From positions 138,714,365 through 138,778,364 of the forward strand of contig JAOWCC010001634.1 in NCBI GenBank assembly GCA_030867875.1: a stretch of DNA of 64,000 bases, in the 5' to 3' direction. Every line of letters starts with the position of its first letter. The stretch's first letter is position 1. Of this stretch, positions 9,813-21,564 are shown one piece after another. Source of the stretch: Actinernus sp. WN-2022 (Eukaryota > Cnidaria > Anthozoa > Actiniaria > Actinernidae). Below the pieces are notes generated by a model, which was not told where the DNA came from, did not search any database, and saw only the letters and a program-made list of their open reading frames with translations. Both the position numbers and the translations under genes were made by a program.

Positions 9813-10369
9813 TTATAATTAAATATCTATTACAAGCAAAAATGTGGCACATGATAACGTGAATGTTCGGCTAATCGCATTTGTAAGTTGTAAACCCCGA
9901 ATTAAACTGACATTCTATTTATTTGTTTCCCCTTAGCAACCATCAGATTTCACACTGTTTCCGTCTACACTTGAAAATATTAGTACAATTTGCAACTTGC
10001 AAAATGGCCAAAGGCAGTTTGGAAACGCCTATTGGAAACGCCTATTACCTTTAAGACAGCTATGCCGTATATTCATGGCAACCGTTGCCATGGAAACCGT
10101 TTTTGCAATTTTCCTTTTGGAAACAAACAGAATGCAAGATTGCAGCTTTTCAGTGAATGTGCAACTAGAATAGTGATGTCGTTATTTGAAGGATTAAAAC
10201 ACGATGTGTTTCGCACAACTGACTCACCTATGCCAGGTTATACGGTGTCACTATAACTAATTGTACACCATTAAATAATATACACTATATATCTAACACT
10301 TAAGACTTGACCTTTTTAGTATAAATGCAATGCTACAATGCTACCAGTTCTTAGAAAATTCCTATATTG

Positions 10370-13300
10370 CCGAGCCCTAGGCCTCATCATCTGTTAACTC
10401 ATCATTACTACTTTCATCCACTGCTGATCTGTGAGGATTTTGGCAGCTTTAATCATTCATACATAGGCAGGCTTCAGTGCAGGGCATTTCGTGTGCCTTG
10501 CAAGGACACAAGTCATTCCTTCTGCAGAGGGATTTGCTGCATCTACATGTCGTCAGTTCAAGCAGCCCTTAAGGTGCTGGATCTTTGGACATCAATAGGG
10601 ACTCCAGAACTCCGTCCACTTCCCACCAACCATTATTTGCTGATGACGGCAGTCTTTGCATCGCGTTAAAGGAGTGTTTCCACACGTATGCCTGGTAGTT
10701 GGCCCTTTTAATGTGGTGTCGTAGGCTGTTACTGGTCGGTGGTAGGCCTTCACGTCTTTGTTGCCTTTGGCAGAATATCTAGTACCTTACTTCGTTTGCT
10801 GTCACCCCAGCTTTCTTGGTTGTCGTATAGAGTGAACAAATGAACTTCTCACTGGCTTGCAGAGTACTTGTTGATGGAGGGATTTCAGTACCAAGATTAC
10901 CGACATGGTTATGGACACTTGCATCTTTGAAGAATGCCTTCCATGCTTTCTTCTTACGTACACGAAACAATCCACAAGAGGAATCACAGCCAGTGATGGC
11001 ATGGAATCCTGGAAGGGCAGCACATATGCTCACACCAAGCTTCTCGGCAACTACAGTAGGTGGATTGGTATAAAGCGGACCTTATCCTTTACACCAGTTT
11101 TGAACCACAGTTCCTCGCACCCTATCCTCTGGAATGCAAAGGTAGCTAATACAGCGATGTCCGTATCAGGAGCCTGTATTACAATCCGCTCTGTGCTAGA
11201 AGAGGCATGCGAGGCATGAAGAATCATCCTGGTATAGGCTTCTTAATGATCCTACTTCAGCTCTGGTACAGGATCTGTGCGTTGATTCGATATCATCACA
11301 GCGTCAGTGGGATCTTCGAATCCTCATGAGACTATAAGCTGCTGGCCAGGAAGTAGCTCCCGTCGACCTATCTCGCACCACTCTTGGCATAGGAAGTTGG
11401 CAAGATTACTCTTGTTGCGCTTATTGCTGATGAATCTAGGCACTGCCTTGGGACAGGTGTATTTCTACTGGCGATCTTGATCTCTAACGCATTGCTGGAA
11501 CCCCTCTTCAATCTTTCACTTTCCTTAATTGACTGGGGAAGGTCATAGCGATCAAAGATCACATCTACTCTTGTAAACTACCCTTGACGCAACGGGGCTG
11601 GCAGTAATCACTCGGTAATGCCTTTCTGCTTGCCGATTTCAGCATTTGTACCATTGCCATACCATCAAAGATGAAAGCTGCAGCGACGTCTCTTTCAGGA
11701 AGTCTTCCTTCGGTCTGACTCACTTGTTCTATCTCAGCCATGAGAATGCTCTTCGTTGTCTTCCGCAACGAGCCATCAGAATGCGCTAAAGAAAAAGGCA
11801 TTGTGGAAAGTTCGTAGATCAGGACCTCTTTCAGATCGAAATCACGACACTTTGCAGCAATGAATAGTCTACCAAATAAACTGCGGTCAGCAGAAATGGT
11901 GATACTCTTCTCGTCATAGAGTTGATTTGACTAGCTTTAGACAAAGAAGCAAATGTTTTCACATTTACTTTCGATAACTTGCTCCAAAATGATACTTCGA
12001 TGGTGTTCATTCGCAAAAAGATATTTCACTTATGCCAGGTTGTCGCAGAGCTGAACAAAAGAAGCTCTCGGGGAGCTTTTATCATTGGCCGATTGTTGGC
12101 ATGCCTTTATCAAGGTCATACATTGGTCTTCTGACAACTCCTCTGTACCACTCTGTTATTCCTCTTTCATCCATTCTCCAAATGCTTTCCGCTACTGACA
12201 GTCTTAGCAAAGCTTCCACCAATAGTTTGTGCGCACACACACGCTATATTACTCTCGTATCACCTGATTCTATCAAGAGGTCTTCAATGCCACTGTCCTG
12301 GAACATCTTGCCTATAACCGCCAGGAAATTAAGAGCAATGTGGAAACCACCCATCCTGATAACACTGTCCTTAACCTCCTCTGGCCGTCGCCACTGTATT
12401 TCCTTTGCCTTCATATAGATGGCAAGGTCAAAGGTAATGACACTGCCTCTGACCAAGCCCTTGCATCATCGTTTGCACTAGAGTGTATATTGTACTATAT
12501 TCCGTTGGTGATCCATTGATCATGGGGCAGTAGTCAACTGAGGTTATTGGTGGAGGTTCAGTAGCTATCTTAGTTTGGTAGGGGTTGTTGAGCTGAAGGA
12601 CCATTATAGCGATATAGTTCGACGCTGAACAACTTATGAGTACAGAGTCGGGTCAGAAACCAGCCCAGATGCATTTGAATGGCAGTTGTACGATGCGGAT
12701 TCGAAGACTGTAACCACTCTTCTTCAAGTTTGTTTCTATAGTGTGTCACTGTAGGTCGTTTACCATAGGCGCCAAATTCCAACAAGTCTTGGGCCGTGCT
12801 CGGCTGGTCTGCATAGAGATCGCCGTTTTCCAGTCTGGTCAGAATGTAGGATGGGTTTGGGCTTGGGTCCAAACTGCTGTCATTGGTAGAGGACTAGCGT
12901 GGTGACATGAATGGTTTGCTTTCTATCGAGCATTTCCTCGTTAATATCGTTGTTATCACCAGCTGCTTGTACAAATCCACCAGGTACAATGTTGGATGGG
13001 ATAACAACGCCCAAATTCTCTGACTTTGCTATTATTTCTAATGCCAAGCTGGTGAGTTCTATGTAGTCATATGAGCAACAATGACCAAGTCTGTTCAACA
13101 TTGTGATGAGCTGCTTTGACCCTGTCATATGACGAACAGACATCGTCAAGCCAACCTGCTCTGGGGTCTTGACACGACCATGAGATGCAGCATGAATCAG
13201 ATCTTGGGCTATAGCTAAAATGTGTCTCTCGTCTGCTGCGCTAGATGCAATTGAAGAGGATTATACATCTAATTTATCTGGATTTGAGATCAACAGACAT

Positions 13301-14446
13301 AAAAAGTTGTACAGATCTGCTGGTACAAGGGATTTCGATTCACTCTACCAGCACTCAGGTCCTCCAGATCAACAGGTTGGATATTAATGCTTTTGCTCTC
13401 ATTCTTTATACTTGACTTCAGTATCTGAGCAGCATGGTAAAGTGTAGACTTGGCATCGCTCTGTATTCCTTTGTTACTTGCAGCCTCTTTGTCAGGGGTA
13501 GATGAAGTGGTAGTCTTCTTTGCAGCTGCATTAATGACATATTGCAGAGAAATAGAACTTGAATAAACTAGCTCTGGCTTAGAAGGGTCTGGTTGCTTTT
13601 GAAAGACAATTTGGTCTTTAAAACAGTGTTGAGTCCTGCGTTTTAATCATTCTGTTCTGTAGCTATGCGAGGTCTTGCAGCCTAAACTTTCCAAAATTGC
13701 CTGATAAGATTCAAGGAGTTTTCTCATGTCCAGTGCTTTACCCGATTCTAATTCAGGTTTAATATTCTCTGGCATTTCTGTGACTGCCTGTGTTCCGGTA
13801 CACATCTTCCTCGCCATCGACTTGAAAGTCACCTAAACTTATGACACTTATGTTAGATTTGCTAACGTACTGCGATCGGCAGTTTTTATGGTACTTTGCC
13901 TCTGCAGCAATCAGGTCAATTTCACGAATTATTAAAAGCATGTGCTCATCGCTACTTGCACTTGCTGCCTTCTCTATTATCTTGCAAGCATCCAGTGTAG
14001 TTACGTTAATAAGTTTCCTTGTCCCTTTTGGTTTTGCTTGCTGACAAAAGAGGCAAAGTGACCAATCAATTGGCTTAACTTGCGATCTTGCACTTGGTCT
14101 GTCAACATTACTTGCCTTTGTTGTCAGCTGCAGAAGGCAGTGATTTGACAAAACTAAGATTTCGCTTACATGTATAACTCTGGAAGCATCCTCCATGCCA
14201 TTCAACATTTAGTGATTTCAAATTGTCAATCTCATCATAAACCCTGTGATACGCTTCGTCTTGTCTCAGTTCTAGGGCTTCTCTGAATGATCTCAATCCG
14301 GCCTCAGTTGAACTTCTAAGGTTTTCGTTACTCTTTCGTTGACAAATTATGCATTTCGACAGGTCTTTGACTGCCTTAAGCTTCTTATTTGAAGGCAACA
14401 GTCTCAATTCGCACTCATCATCATCACTGCTTTCACTACCTTCCAT
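10370..14446 (-). pseudogene. Decayed transposon-encoded multi-domain protein (family not named)
   Basis: Fragments run colinearly on the minus strand from ATG 14446. (1) 14108-14446: acidic start, then a zinc-type unit CIICQ...WHGGCFQSYT. (2) 13759-14208: a second unit CLFCQ...AKYHKNCRSQY. (3) ~13150-13832: helical linker with MRKLLESYQAILESLGCKTS. (4) 12880-13149: MTSVRH-like motif then IPSNIVPGGFVQAAGDNNDI. (5) 12570-12872. (6) 12244-12456: IRMGGFHIALNFLAVIGKMF. (7) 10779-11033: LPGFHAITGCDSSCGLFRVR. (8) ~10370-10700: Cys-rich tail CRCSKSLCRRNDLCPC. Stops and frameshifts separate the blocks, so the copy is dead. I recognise this as a recurrent cnidarian/fish 'uncharacterised' family but know no established superfamily name. 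Its position between long TIRs suggests that it is the element's own protein; a captured gene is the alternative. Confidence 0.7.
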
Positions 14447-15190
14447 GCCCAGTCAAACATCTCATGAAAGAATAAAGAGTTTAATTTATTTCTCGATTGG
14501 ACATATGTGTACACAATTTATGTATTTATGCTAAATGCTAGTAAAGATATTAAAGTAAATTAACGTTTGAAGGAAACTGACAGACAAACCAAACCTTCAC
14601 ACTATCTATTATTATTAGTTTAGCTGACTTTAGCCGCTGGTAATAAGTCACATGTTTCAAGCGTAAAACATGCCATTGATAATGTAAATTGTTTTCATTA
14701 AATACATTTCCTATAAATGAAGAAAACAAAACAGATAAACATCTAAAACAAACCTTTTTATAGCTAAAAACTTACCTTTTAATGATACACCACAAGTTGC
14801 AAAAATTCAAAATGGCCGCAATAGCATGTCTACAAGTATCAGATGCATTATGGGAAATAGGTTGTCCAATGCATCATGGGAGTTTTCAAATCAATTGAAT
14901 TTAACACAACAGAGCCTAAAAACTATAGAGACAAGAGCAATTTGTTATATAAATAAAAATAGACCTCTCTCACAACAGTTAAATACTTTTAAAGAAATAA
15001 ATGTCCAATTATTCCGTTGCTAATAAGGGAGTGTAATTAAGAATTTGTCCAAATTAGCTAGTTGCAACAAATAGCGTGTGACATATTATTTTTATAAGCA
15101 GTGCAATAATAGCCTATAATGCATTTTTGTTGTTTTTCAAAGAAACTTGTAATATTTAGCTTGTTAGAATAAGATTTTTCTAAAATGAAG

Positions 15191-15518
15191 GTTTCCATAG
15201 CAACGGTAATCATGGCAACAATATATTGATGTTTCAACCTAGCTCGGGGAGAGATAATTTCATCATTAACACTTTGTCCAATTTTTAAGTATTTCTGGCT
15301 ATTTCATGAGGAGTTATAGTTAGCCGAAACATATGTATAAAGTGTCCCTAGAAATTCGCATAATTTAGAGGGGTTATACCAGCACATACAAATTGGTCCC
15401 TTGCATAATGATGGCCCAAGGTTCCTTTAGTACGTGCCTAAAAATTATCCATAGGTATCATGTTATCATTTTATGAGGTCAGACTAAATATGTAGAGGGT
15501 GTACTACGATTCTTATTT
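15191..15518. repeat. Right TIR of the 6 kb element
   Basis: Inverted copy of 9480-9812; see the element entry. Confidence 0.85.
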
Positions 15519-16479
15519 TCTAGGCCTCTTTTAGAAATCCTCTTGAAACTCAATGTTTTAATATAGATTCTTGCAATATAGGGAATTTTCAACTGGCTTT
15601 AATTAAAGCCCCGATTTTTTGGGGGGAAATGGTTATGTGAGGATCTTCATCTCGGAAATCAAACGACAAGGTGAGTGTTTTAATACGAGTCTCTTTTGGT
15701 TAGGTTAGTACTCGCCATATTAGAAAGTTTAAAGTCCCTATAAGCCCTTTTTTTTAATCGTTAAAATCTATTCTCCATCAAGTAAATTGTTGAATAGTAA
15801 AATATTTATTGATTTGAGTGTTGCGTCTATGAGTTATAGAGGTTTCTATTTCCAGTATGCTAATGATGTGATGTCACAGGAGGCCAACCAAAGGTCATTT
15901 CTTTCTCCTTGTGAATGAAGCTATTTCTGATTTATACAAAATATTTGGTAAAATCACTGATATAAGGTCGAAATATGACATGGATGTGTAGAAATGTTTT
16001 TAAATCTCTGCCAGCACGTTTTTGTATAATAAATGAGGCCTCCTCCAGATTTCAATATGAAATCTGCAGTTATTTAGTCACAACAACTCATTTAAGTCGG
16101 TTAATGAGAATACGTTTTACTTTCAGGTCATATTTGGAGCTACAATTGCAGACACGAGTGTTGAGACACTTTCTCCTCTTCCTTCCCAATGTTGGGTAGA
16201 ACGATTGGGCCTGTTGAGTTCCAACATTGAGGGAGGAGAGGATGAGGAAAAAGACCGCACGGAAGAAAAATTGCTTTTTTCTGGAGTGTCCCAACAAATC
16301 ATGTATGTAATTGTAGTCATGGTGAGAGCACGACGTTTGGCAAGGGTGGGGTTAGGTTTGTGACTGTTTAACCCACAGATGACCTCTCCGATAAATATTT
16401 TCGGCGGAATCTGCTATCAACTACATCCATTCAACGCCGAGTACTGTAGTATATTTGTTGCTGTTCTCGGCTGTACTCG
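15519..16479. other. Anonymous region
   Basis: No coding signal in either strand; short ORFs at 16088-16320 overlap each other in different frames and show no domain. A TTTTTTGGGGGG run at ~15616 is the only oddity. Confidence 0.4.
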
Positions 16480-16488
16480 TGTAAAACT

Positions 16489-17437
16489 AGCCTGCGTAGC
16501 GGCTCAAAAGATAGGAAGAGTGAGGAGATGGGAGGGAGGGGGGAGAAAAGAAAAGGAGGGAGAGGGGGAAGAGTGAGAGCGCCTGCAACCACTCTATTGT
16601 ACTTTTATTTTCTATTTCACTCAGAGGACGATAAATTTCTATTGACTGAGAGTCTTTGGACGTCAATCAAAATAATTATAGCTGAAGTATAAAGATTCAC
16701 ATTTCACATGGCGAAGAGTGTGTGATGCCCAAAACAAGCAATCGACATTTCTCTCGCGAGTTTATTTTATGGCGTCCAATTTTTATTTACCTTATAATTA
16801 CTGTAAACACATTTGTTATATTTTTTAGAATACTTATCATGTAACTATATGTACATTGAGTCAGTTCAAATAAACTAAACTTCGGCGGTTAAACTTCTAT
16901 TTTTTTTGTTTGAAGGCAATATTTAATATTTTGCAGGTTGTGAATAAAGAAACGTAACTGGGTTTATAATTTAACCAACAAAAGTGTGCTGTGTATCGTT
17001 TCCAAACATTGTTTTTGTCGTGTCTTGATTTTATTTAATTGATTTTCTCTGGGGTGTGTAGTACGAAGAGGCGAATAAACCGTTCTGTGCTTTATTAGGT
17101 CTCCAAACGTTATTTCAGGTTGTGTCGGCCTGTGTCTTTTATTATTTTGCATGTGTCACCCCATATTTAATGTATATTTTGATGCCCTTTAGTTCTAACA
17201 CGTTTGGGAAATGACTGCGCTCTAGTGTTCGTCTTCGTGCTTCTAGACTTACATTCTCCTTGGACATGTTCGCGCTATACAAACATAAATGTAGCGCGTC
17301 ATGATTGGATACTTTTGACAAGTACATGCAGCCTTAGATGGGAGGCGGATAACGAGAGAACAATAGAGTGGTTGCAGGCGCTCCCTCTCTTCTCCCCCTC
17401 CCCCTCCCCTTTTCGTTTTGCACCGCTACGCAGGTTA
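16489..17437. mobile_element. TAGCCTGCG-type DNA element, 949 bp, 9-bp TSD
   Basis: Ends TAGCCTGCGTAGCGG and (inverted) TAACCTGCGTAGCGG, flanked by GTGTAAAAC at 16480-16488 and 17438-17446. The inverted arms extend ~110 bp through a purine-rich GGGAGG tract to GAGCGCCTGCAACCACTCTA. The 9-bp duplication fits the Mutator (MULE) superfamily, which is an inference. No transposase ORF. Confidence 0.85.
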
Positions 17438-17560
17438 GTGTAAAACGTTTTATGTAGTGAAAAAGGAAGTAATAATAAACAAAAAACCTCGATGTATATT
17501 CGGTGTCTTTTATTACCATTGTTCACGACATCAAATAAAATGACAACTAACACCAGCAAC

Positions 17561-17784
17561 TAGCCTCCTCCCCAGGCAACTCTGTATCGGTCACCGAGTC
17601 TAAATCCTGGGTGTTGGGAAGCGAGTCTAAATCCTGGGTGAAGGGAAGAGTAAAGAGGGGTGGGGGGAAGGGAGAAAGGGAGAGAGAAGGGAGAAGGAAA
17701 GTGTTGCTTGATCTTTATTCTCTCCTCCCTCCCCAGTTTTCTCCAATTTAAAATTTATAGTTTCGTGCCTGCGGACGGAGGCTA
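17561..17784. mobile_element. TAGCCTCC-type short element, 224 bp, 9-bp TSD
   Basis: TIRs TAGCCTCC...CAGGCA at both ends; flanks ACCAGCAAC (17552-17560) and ATCAGCAAC (17785-17793) agree at 8 of 9 bases. The interior has a GGGAAG/GAGAAAGGGAG purine tract and two direct copies of GAGTCTAAATCCTGGGTG. Same design as 16489-17437. Confidence 0.7.
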
Positions 17785-17793
17785 ATCAGCAAC

Positions 17794-18930
17794 TTATCAT
17801 AAGAAGAGAACGATATAATATAAATCAATTACTGAGATTGCTCGTAAGTTCGTTATAATTAGACATCTAGTTCGCTGTTAAACTATTAAGTGCCCCTAAC
17901 CCCATTTTAATAGTTTTATTTCTTTTCAAAATTTCGATGAAAATTGGGGACGAATGAAAAAAAAAGAAGTGTAATCCGTATAACCCCTGGTTTTGAAATT
18001 GTGATTAAAGTCCCGCGTATTTCGTTTCACGACCGCGAAGTTTGGGGTCTTGGTCGAGTGACGTGGATCAGGTAAAAGCCATTGTTCACCGTTGAACTTG
18101 TTGTAGTTTCTATTGTTATGGTTCCTGATGTGCGTCACACACAATGCAAGATGTTCTAGGCCAATGCTTCTAATTAGTGTACTGTCGCTCGGTCGTGAAA
18201 AGAGCCCGGTAGCTTTTCGCCTTTTTTAACAATTGAAACTTCAACAGTTTGGAGACTCTCAACGATTCAAGCACAAATAAAACCTCATTTTGCAGAATTA
18301 TTCTAAATATTACTGATAATTTATATAAAGAAATACTAAAAATGAGATTAGCAGAACTTTAATGTGCTTCACAACATGTATTGTTAGTATTGTTAGTACT
18401 CGATTCAACTTTGTTGGATAAAAATGTTGGGGTGGCGGTAAAACAAAAGAAATGTTGGTCCAACACGATCCAACACAGCGGCATTAACGGTCTCAACCTA
18501 CTCCAATATGGGCGCAACAAAGCTACCAGGGGTGGTCTGGCTCTTCGTGCTTGTAAGATATATTCTTGATACTTTCGGACAGATTCGATAAAGTCGCATT
18601 CTTAACTTTACATTTTCGTCACAGTTTTCATGGAAACGAGTAACGTGAACTGTAAACTCTAATTTTAGTAATTCTGAAGGTCCGTAAAAGGTTTAATACA
18701 GTGAGTATTTTCATATAAGTTAATCAAGTTTAGTGCACACTTTGCTGCTCCAATTTGAAACCTTAATATTTTTTAGGGGAAGGCTAAGTAAGGAGAGGGT
18801 GAAATTTGATACCCTCACGTTTTCACTGAATTAAGAAACATTTCAGCAGTGTCTATAGTTGTACGGATCAAATACATGGTACCTGGCTGTATTAGTTCCA
18901 CCGCCTTTACTTTCCTCCCGAATCTCCTAA
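17794..18930. other. Anonymous region
   Basis: No coding signal or repeat recognised, apart from small ORFs without domain features (17926-18144 minus, 18381-18569 plus). Confidence 0.4.
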
Positions 18931-19410
18931 AAATGAGTTCAAAGTGAGGCCACATGTTCAGTCGCCTTGGCAACCATATTTTTTAATGCAAAAAAGGGCT
19001 GCGAGAATTATTTTAGACGCCAAACCTCATTCACCATCAGTTCCGCTGTTTAACAACTTAAACTGGCTACCATTTTACGAAGAAGTCAAAGTAGCCAAAT
19101 GTACACTTGCCTTTAAGCGGCTGCAAGGAGTTACAGCTCCTTATATTTCTGAACTTTTAAAGCCAAATAGTGAGGTTCATTCTAGACGTACTAGATACAC
19201 AGACACAAACTTTATTTGTCCTTCTTTTATACGCAAGACAGTAGGTGGAAGAACTTTTTCAGTCAGTACGACCAAGCTATGGAACAGTCTGCCTTTGAAC
19301 TTGAGAAAGCTGCCAAATGTCTACTCATTCAAGAAACGTTATCAGAAATACTTACTGAATGAGCAGCTTTATCTAAATATTTTATTTTGTCGTTCTTTTA
19401 AAATATATTT

Positions 19411-19873
19411 TTGCAATATATATCTCAGATTTTAGAATTTACATTAGAACTTAATCATTTTTATATATACATTACAATATCTCAGATTTTAGAATTTACA
19501 TTAGAACTTAAGCATTTTTATATATACATTTCAATATCTCAGATTTTAGAATTTACATTAGAACTTAAGCATTTTTATATATACATTTCAATATCTCAGA
19601 TTTTAGAATTTACATTAGAACTTAATGCATTTATATATATACATTTCAATATCTCAGATTTTAGAATTTACATTAGAACTTAAGCATTTTTATATATACA
19701 TTACAATATCTCAGATTTTAGAATTTACATTAGAACTTAAGCATTTATATATATACATTACAATATCTCAGATTTTAGAATTTACATTAGAACTTAAGCA
19801 TTTATATATATACATTTCAATATCTCTGATTCTATAATTTACATTAGAACTTAAGCATTTTTATATCTACATT
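19411..19873 (+). repeat. Minisatellite, 57-bp unit x 8
   Basis: ATCTCAGATTTTAGAATTTA recurs at 19422, 19479, 19536, 19593, 19651, 19708, 19765 and (diverged) 19822, i.e. every 57 bp with one 58-bp step. As 57 is a multiple of three, each frame stays open across the array, creating artefactual ORFs of repeating 19-residue units. Confidence 0.95.
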
Positions 19874-19927
19874 TCTCTGGGTGGGGAGGTGGAGACTAGG
19901 GGGCTTAGCTTATTTACATTTTTGCGA

Positions 19928-19971
19928 GGGTGGGGAGTGATGGGGGAGGGGGGTGGGTGGGTGGTGTCTTA
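19928..19971 (+). other. G-rich tract, G-quadruplex-capable
   Basis: Consecutive runs GGGTGGGG, GGGGGAGGGGGG, GGGTGGG lie within ~45 bp in the LINE 3' UTR. At least four G-triplets with short loops are present on the plus strand. Confidence 0.6.
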
Positions 19972-20170
19972 GGTGTTTACATCGTATCTGTTATAGTTAG
20001 CTTATATATTTATTAAATAGATCATATGTATAGCTTTATTAGTATATTAGTATTAAGCATTTTATATAATTGTATTGTATTATTGTAATGAGGGCTACAG
20101 GTTTCTTAGTGTTGTACACTATTATGTATTACCCTCTTTAAATAAAGACGTTATTATTATTATTATTATT

Positions 20171-20746
20171 GAAAGATGGGTTTACATGATATATCGTATA
20201 AAGTAGACCACCCCTATACTTATCAGGGATGTGCTAGTCCTTGCCCCAGGCCTTAATATGCCTTAGTAATTATCGAACAATGTTAGATCGAGCAAAGATG
20301 GATCGTCCAATCCAACATTGTTTTATCTGACGGTTTGGACGGGACGTTATAGACAAGTTTTTCGAGTTTAGAGAAACCAATTAACAGCACATTATATCTA
20401 GCATCTATCTCCCGGATAAATGGTTATGCCCCTCAATCAATTAAGGAATAAAACAGATTTTCCGTGTTTGCACAGGCTCATGCAAACCTCGGTAAGTTTG
20501 GGAGAATTCTCGAGCAGGTACAAACACTCGACTGAATAATTATTTTGATAAAAGAAGCACTTACGGTGCTTGTCTTACGGTGGACGTCATTTCCATGTTT
20601 GCACATGCTAATGAAAACATGGCTATCAGCCAATCAGAACGCACGTTCTATCTAAATTATCAGTTTATAAAGAGAATTATTAACCGGGGATCAGCACAAA
20701 GTTACTTTACATTTACATGACTACATAACATTACACTATTAATAAA
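20171..20746. other. Anonymous region
   Basis: No coding signal; no repeat I can place. Confidence 0.4.
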
Positions 20747-21465
20747 ACGGCCAGCTCTATAAAAGCTATATAAAAGCCCTGTAAACTCTTTCAACATAGC
20801 ACTACGGTTAGCTAAACCTGATATGAGTGTTGTTTGGAGACTTCCCACCTGCAATGTGTGACGTAGCTGACAAACGATCTCCTCTCTTAGCTCTTCTCTA
20901 GATTCAATAACAGCATATATCTAAAGTTGTGACGCCATATAATATAAGGGATTCGACAACAAAATTACAATTGCCCCTCCCAAAAACAAACTATGGGAAA
21001 AAGCGTTTCGGCTACAAAGGAGCTTTTGTCTGGAATTCGTTACCTGAAGAGATACGACTTTCCAAATCAATAACTAATTTTAGAAATAAGCTGAACAAAT
21101 TACCCCACTGCTTCTTTGATGCCCTGTAAATTGAGCATTTTATCCTTTTTATGTCATTTTATATCATAATATATTCTATATTCAAAATATTGTAATATTT
21201 TTATACACGGCTTTTATGGAAAACAGTGTTGAAATAGACTGATAGAACGACCGTGTTTAAATAAAATTTACTTACTTACTTACTTACTATATGGGCTGAG
21301 GTGGCTCATTTTGCTCGCTATACCGTGCCGATGAGTCCCAATAATTAATAAGGGAGAAACAGCTGTCCACGGCTACATTCCAGTTGTGAGCGGCTTGTCA
21401 CGTCAGGTTTATCTCACCGTAGTGCGATGTTGAAAGAGTTTGCCGAGCTTTTATATAGAGCCGTG
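20747..21465. mobile_element. Long-TIR element containing a LINE insertion
   Basis: The left arm (ACGGCCAGCTCTATAAAAGC, then CTCTTTCAACATAGCACTAC) is inverted at the right (GTAGTGCGATGTTGAAAGAG ... GAGCCGTGT). The arm motif GCACTACGGTTAGCTA is shared with the arms of 30160-31005, so the two are related. The interior carries a LINE scrap (20929-21290). No TSD resolved. Confidence 0.7.
20929..21290 (+). pseudogene. LINE C-terminal scrap with (TTAC)n tail
   Basis: Sixty-six codons (20929-21129) encode KKRFGYKGAFVWNSLPEEIR..., the last block of CR1/L2-type RT proteins. A short AT-rich 3' UTR and a TTACTTACTTAC microsatellite tail follow. Heavily 5'-truncated. Confidence 0.8.
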
Positions 21466-21564
21466 TTACCATGACAATTCTGGAAATTAGTGATTAAATT
21501 TCCCCGCAAGCCGAGGGAAAGGCTTGAGGGGAAATTTAATCACTAATTTCCCGAATTGTCATGG
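21466..21564. repeat. Palindromic MITE (~99 bp)
   Basis: GTTACCATGACAATTC...AAATTAGTGATTAAATTT is mirrored to ...GAATTGTCATGGTATAAC with a short GC-rich loop. It abuts the right end of 20747-21465. Confidence 0.8.

Larger units (their letters stand above)
9480..15518 (-). mobile_element. Large (6 kb) long-TIR DNA element, unclassified
   Basis: Inverted repeats of ~330 bp bound it: 9480-9812 and 15191-15518. Outer ends are AAATAAGAATCG and inner parts include AAAGTGTTAATGATGAAATT and the Mite-like CCATGGTTACCGTTGCTAT. Between them lies one long decayed minus-strand gene (10370-14446) whose start is ~750 bp inside the right TIR. No target-site duplication is obvious at the ends, so exact termini and superfamily are open. 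Confidence 0.75.
18944..20170 (+). pseudogene. 5'-truncated CR1/L2-type LINE 3' end with minisatellite
   Basis: ORF 18944-19435 is the C-terminal tail of a LINE reverse transcriptase (RAARIILDAKPHS..., LNWLPFYEE, TTKLWNSLPLNLRKLP). It is followed by a 57-bp tandem array and a G-rich stretch. The 3' end has the inverted GAGGG...CCCTC hairpin at ~20089-20140, AAATAAAG and a (TTA)n tail to 20170. The stop at 19433 lies in the first repeat unit. RT catalytic motifs are absent. Confidence 0.85.

Noticed and set aside
19411..19837. Long plus-strand ORFs in the 57-bp array
   Set aside because: They exist only because the unit is a multiple of three; the peptide is a 19-residue repeat with no other support.
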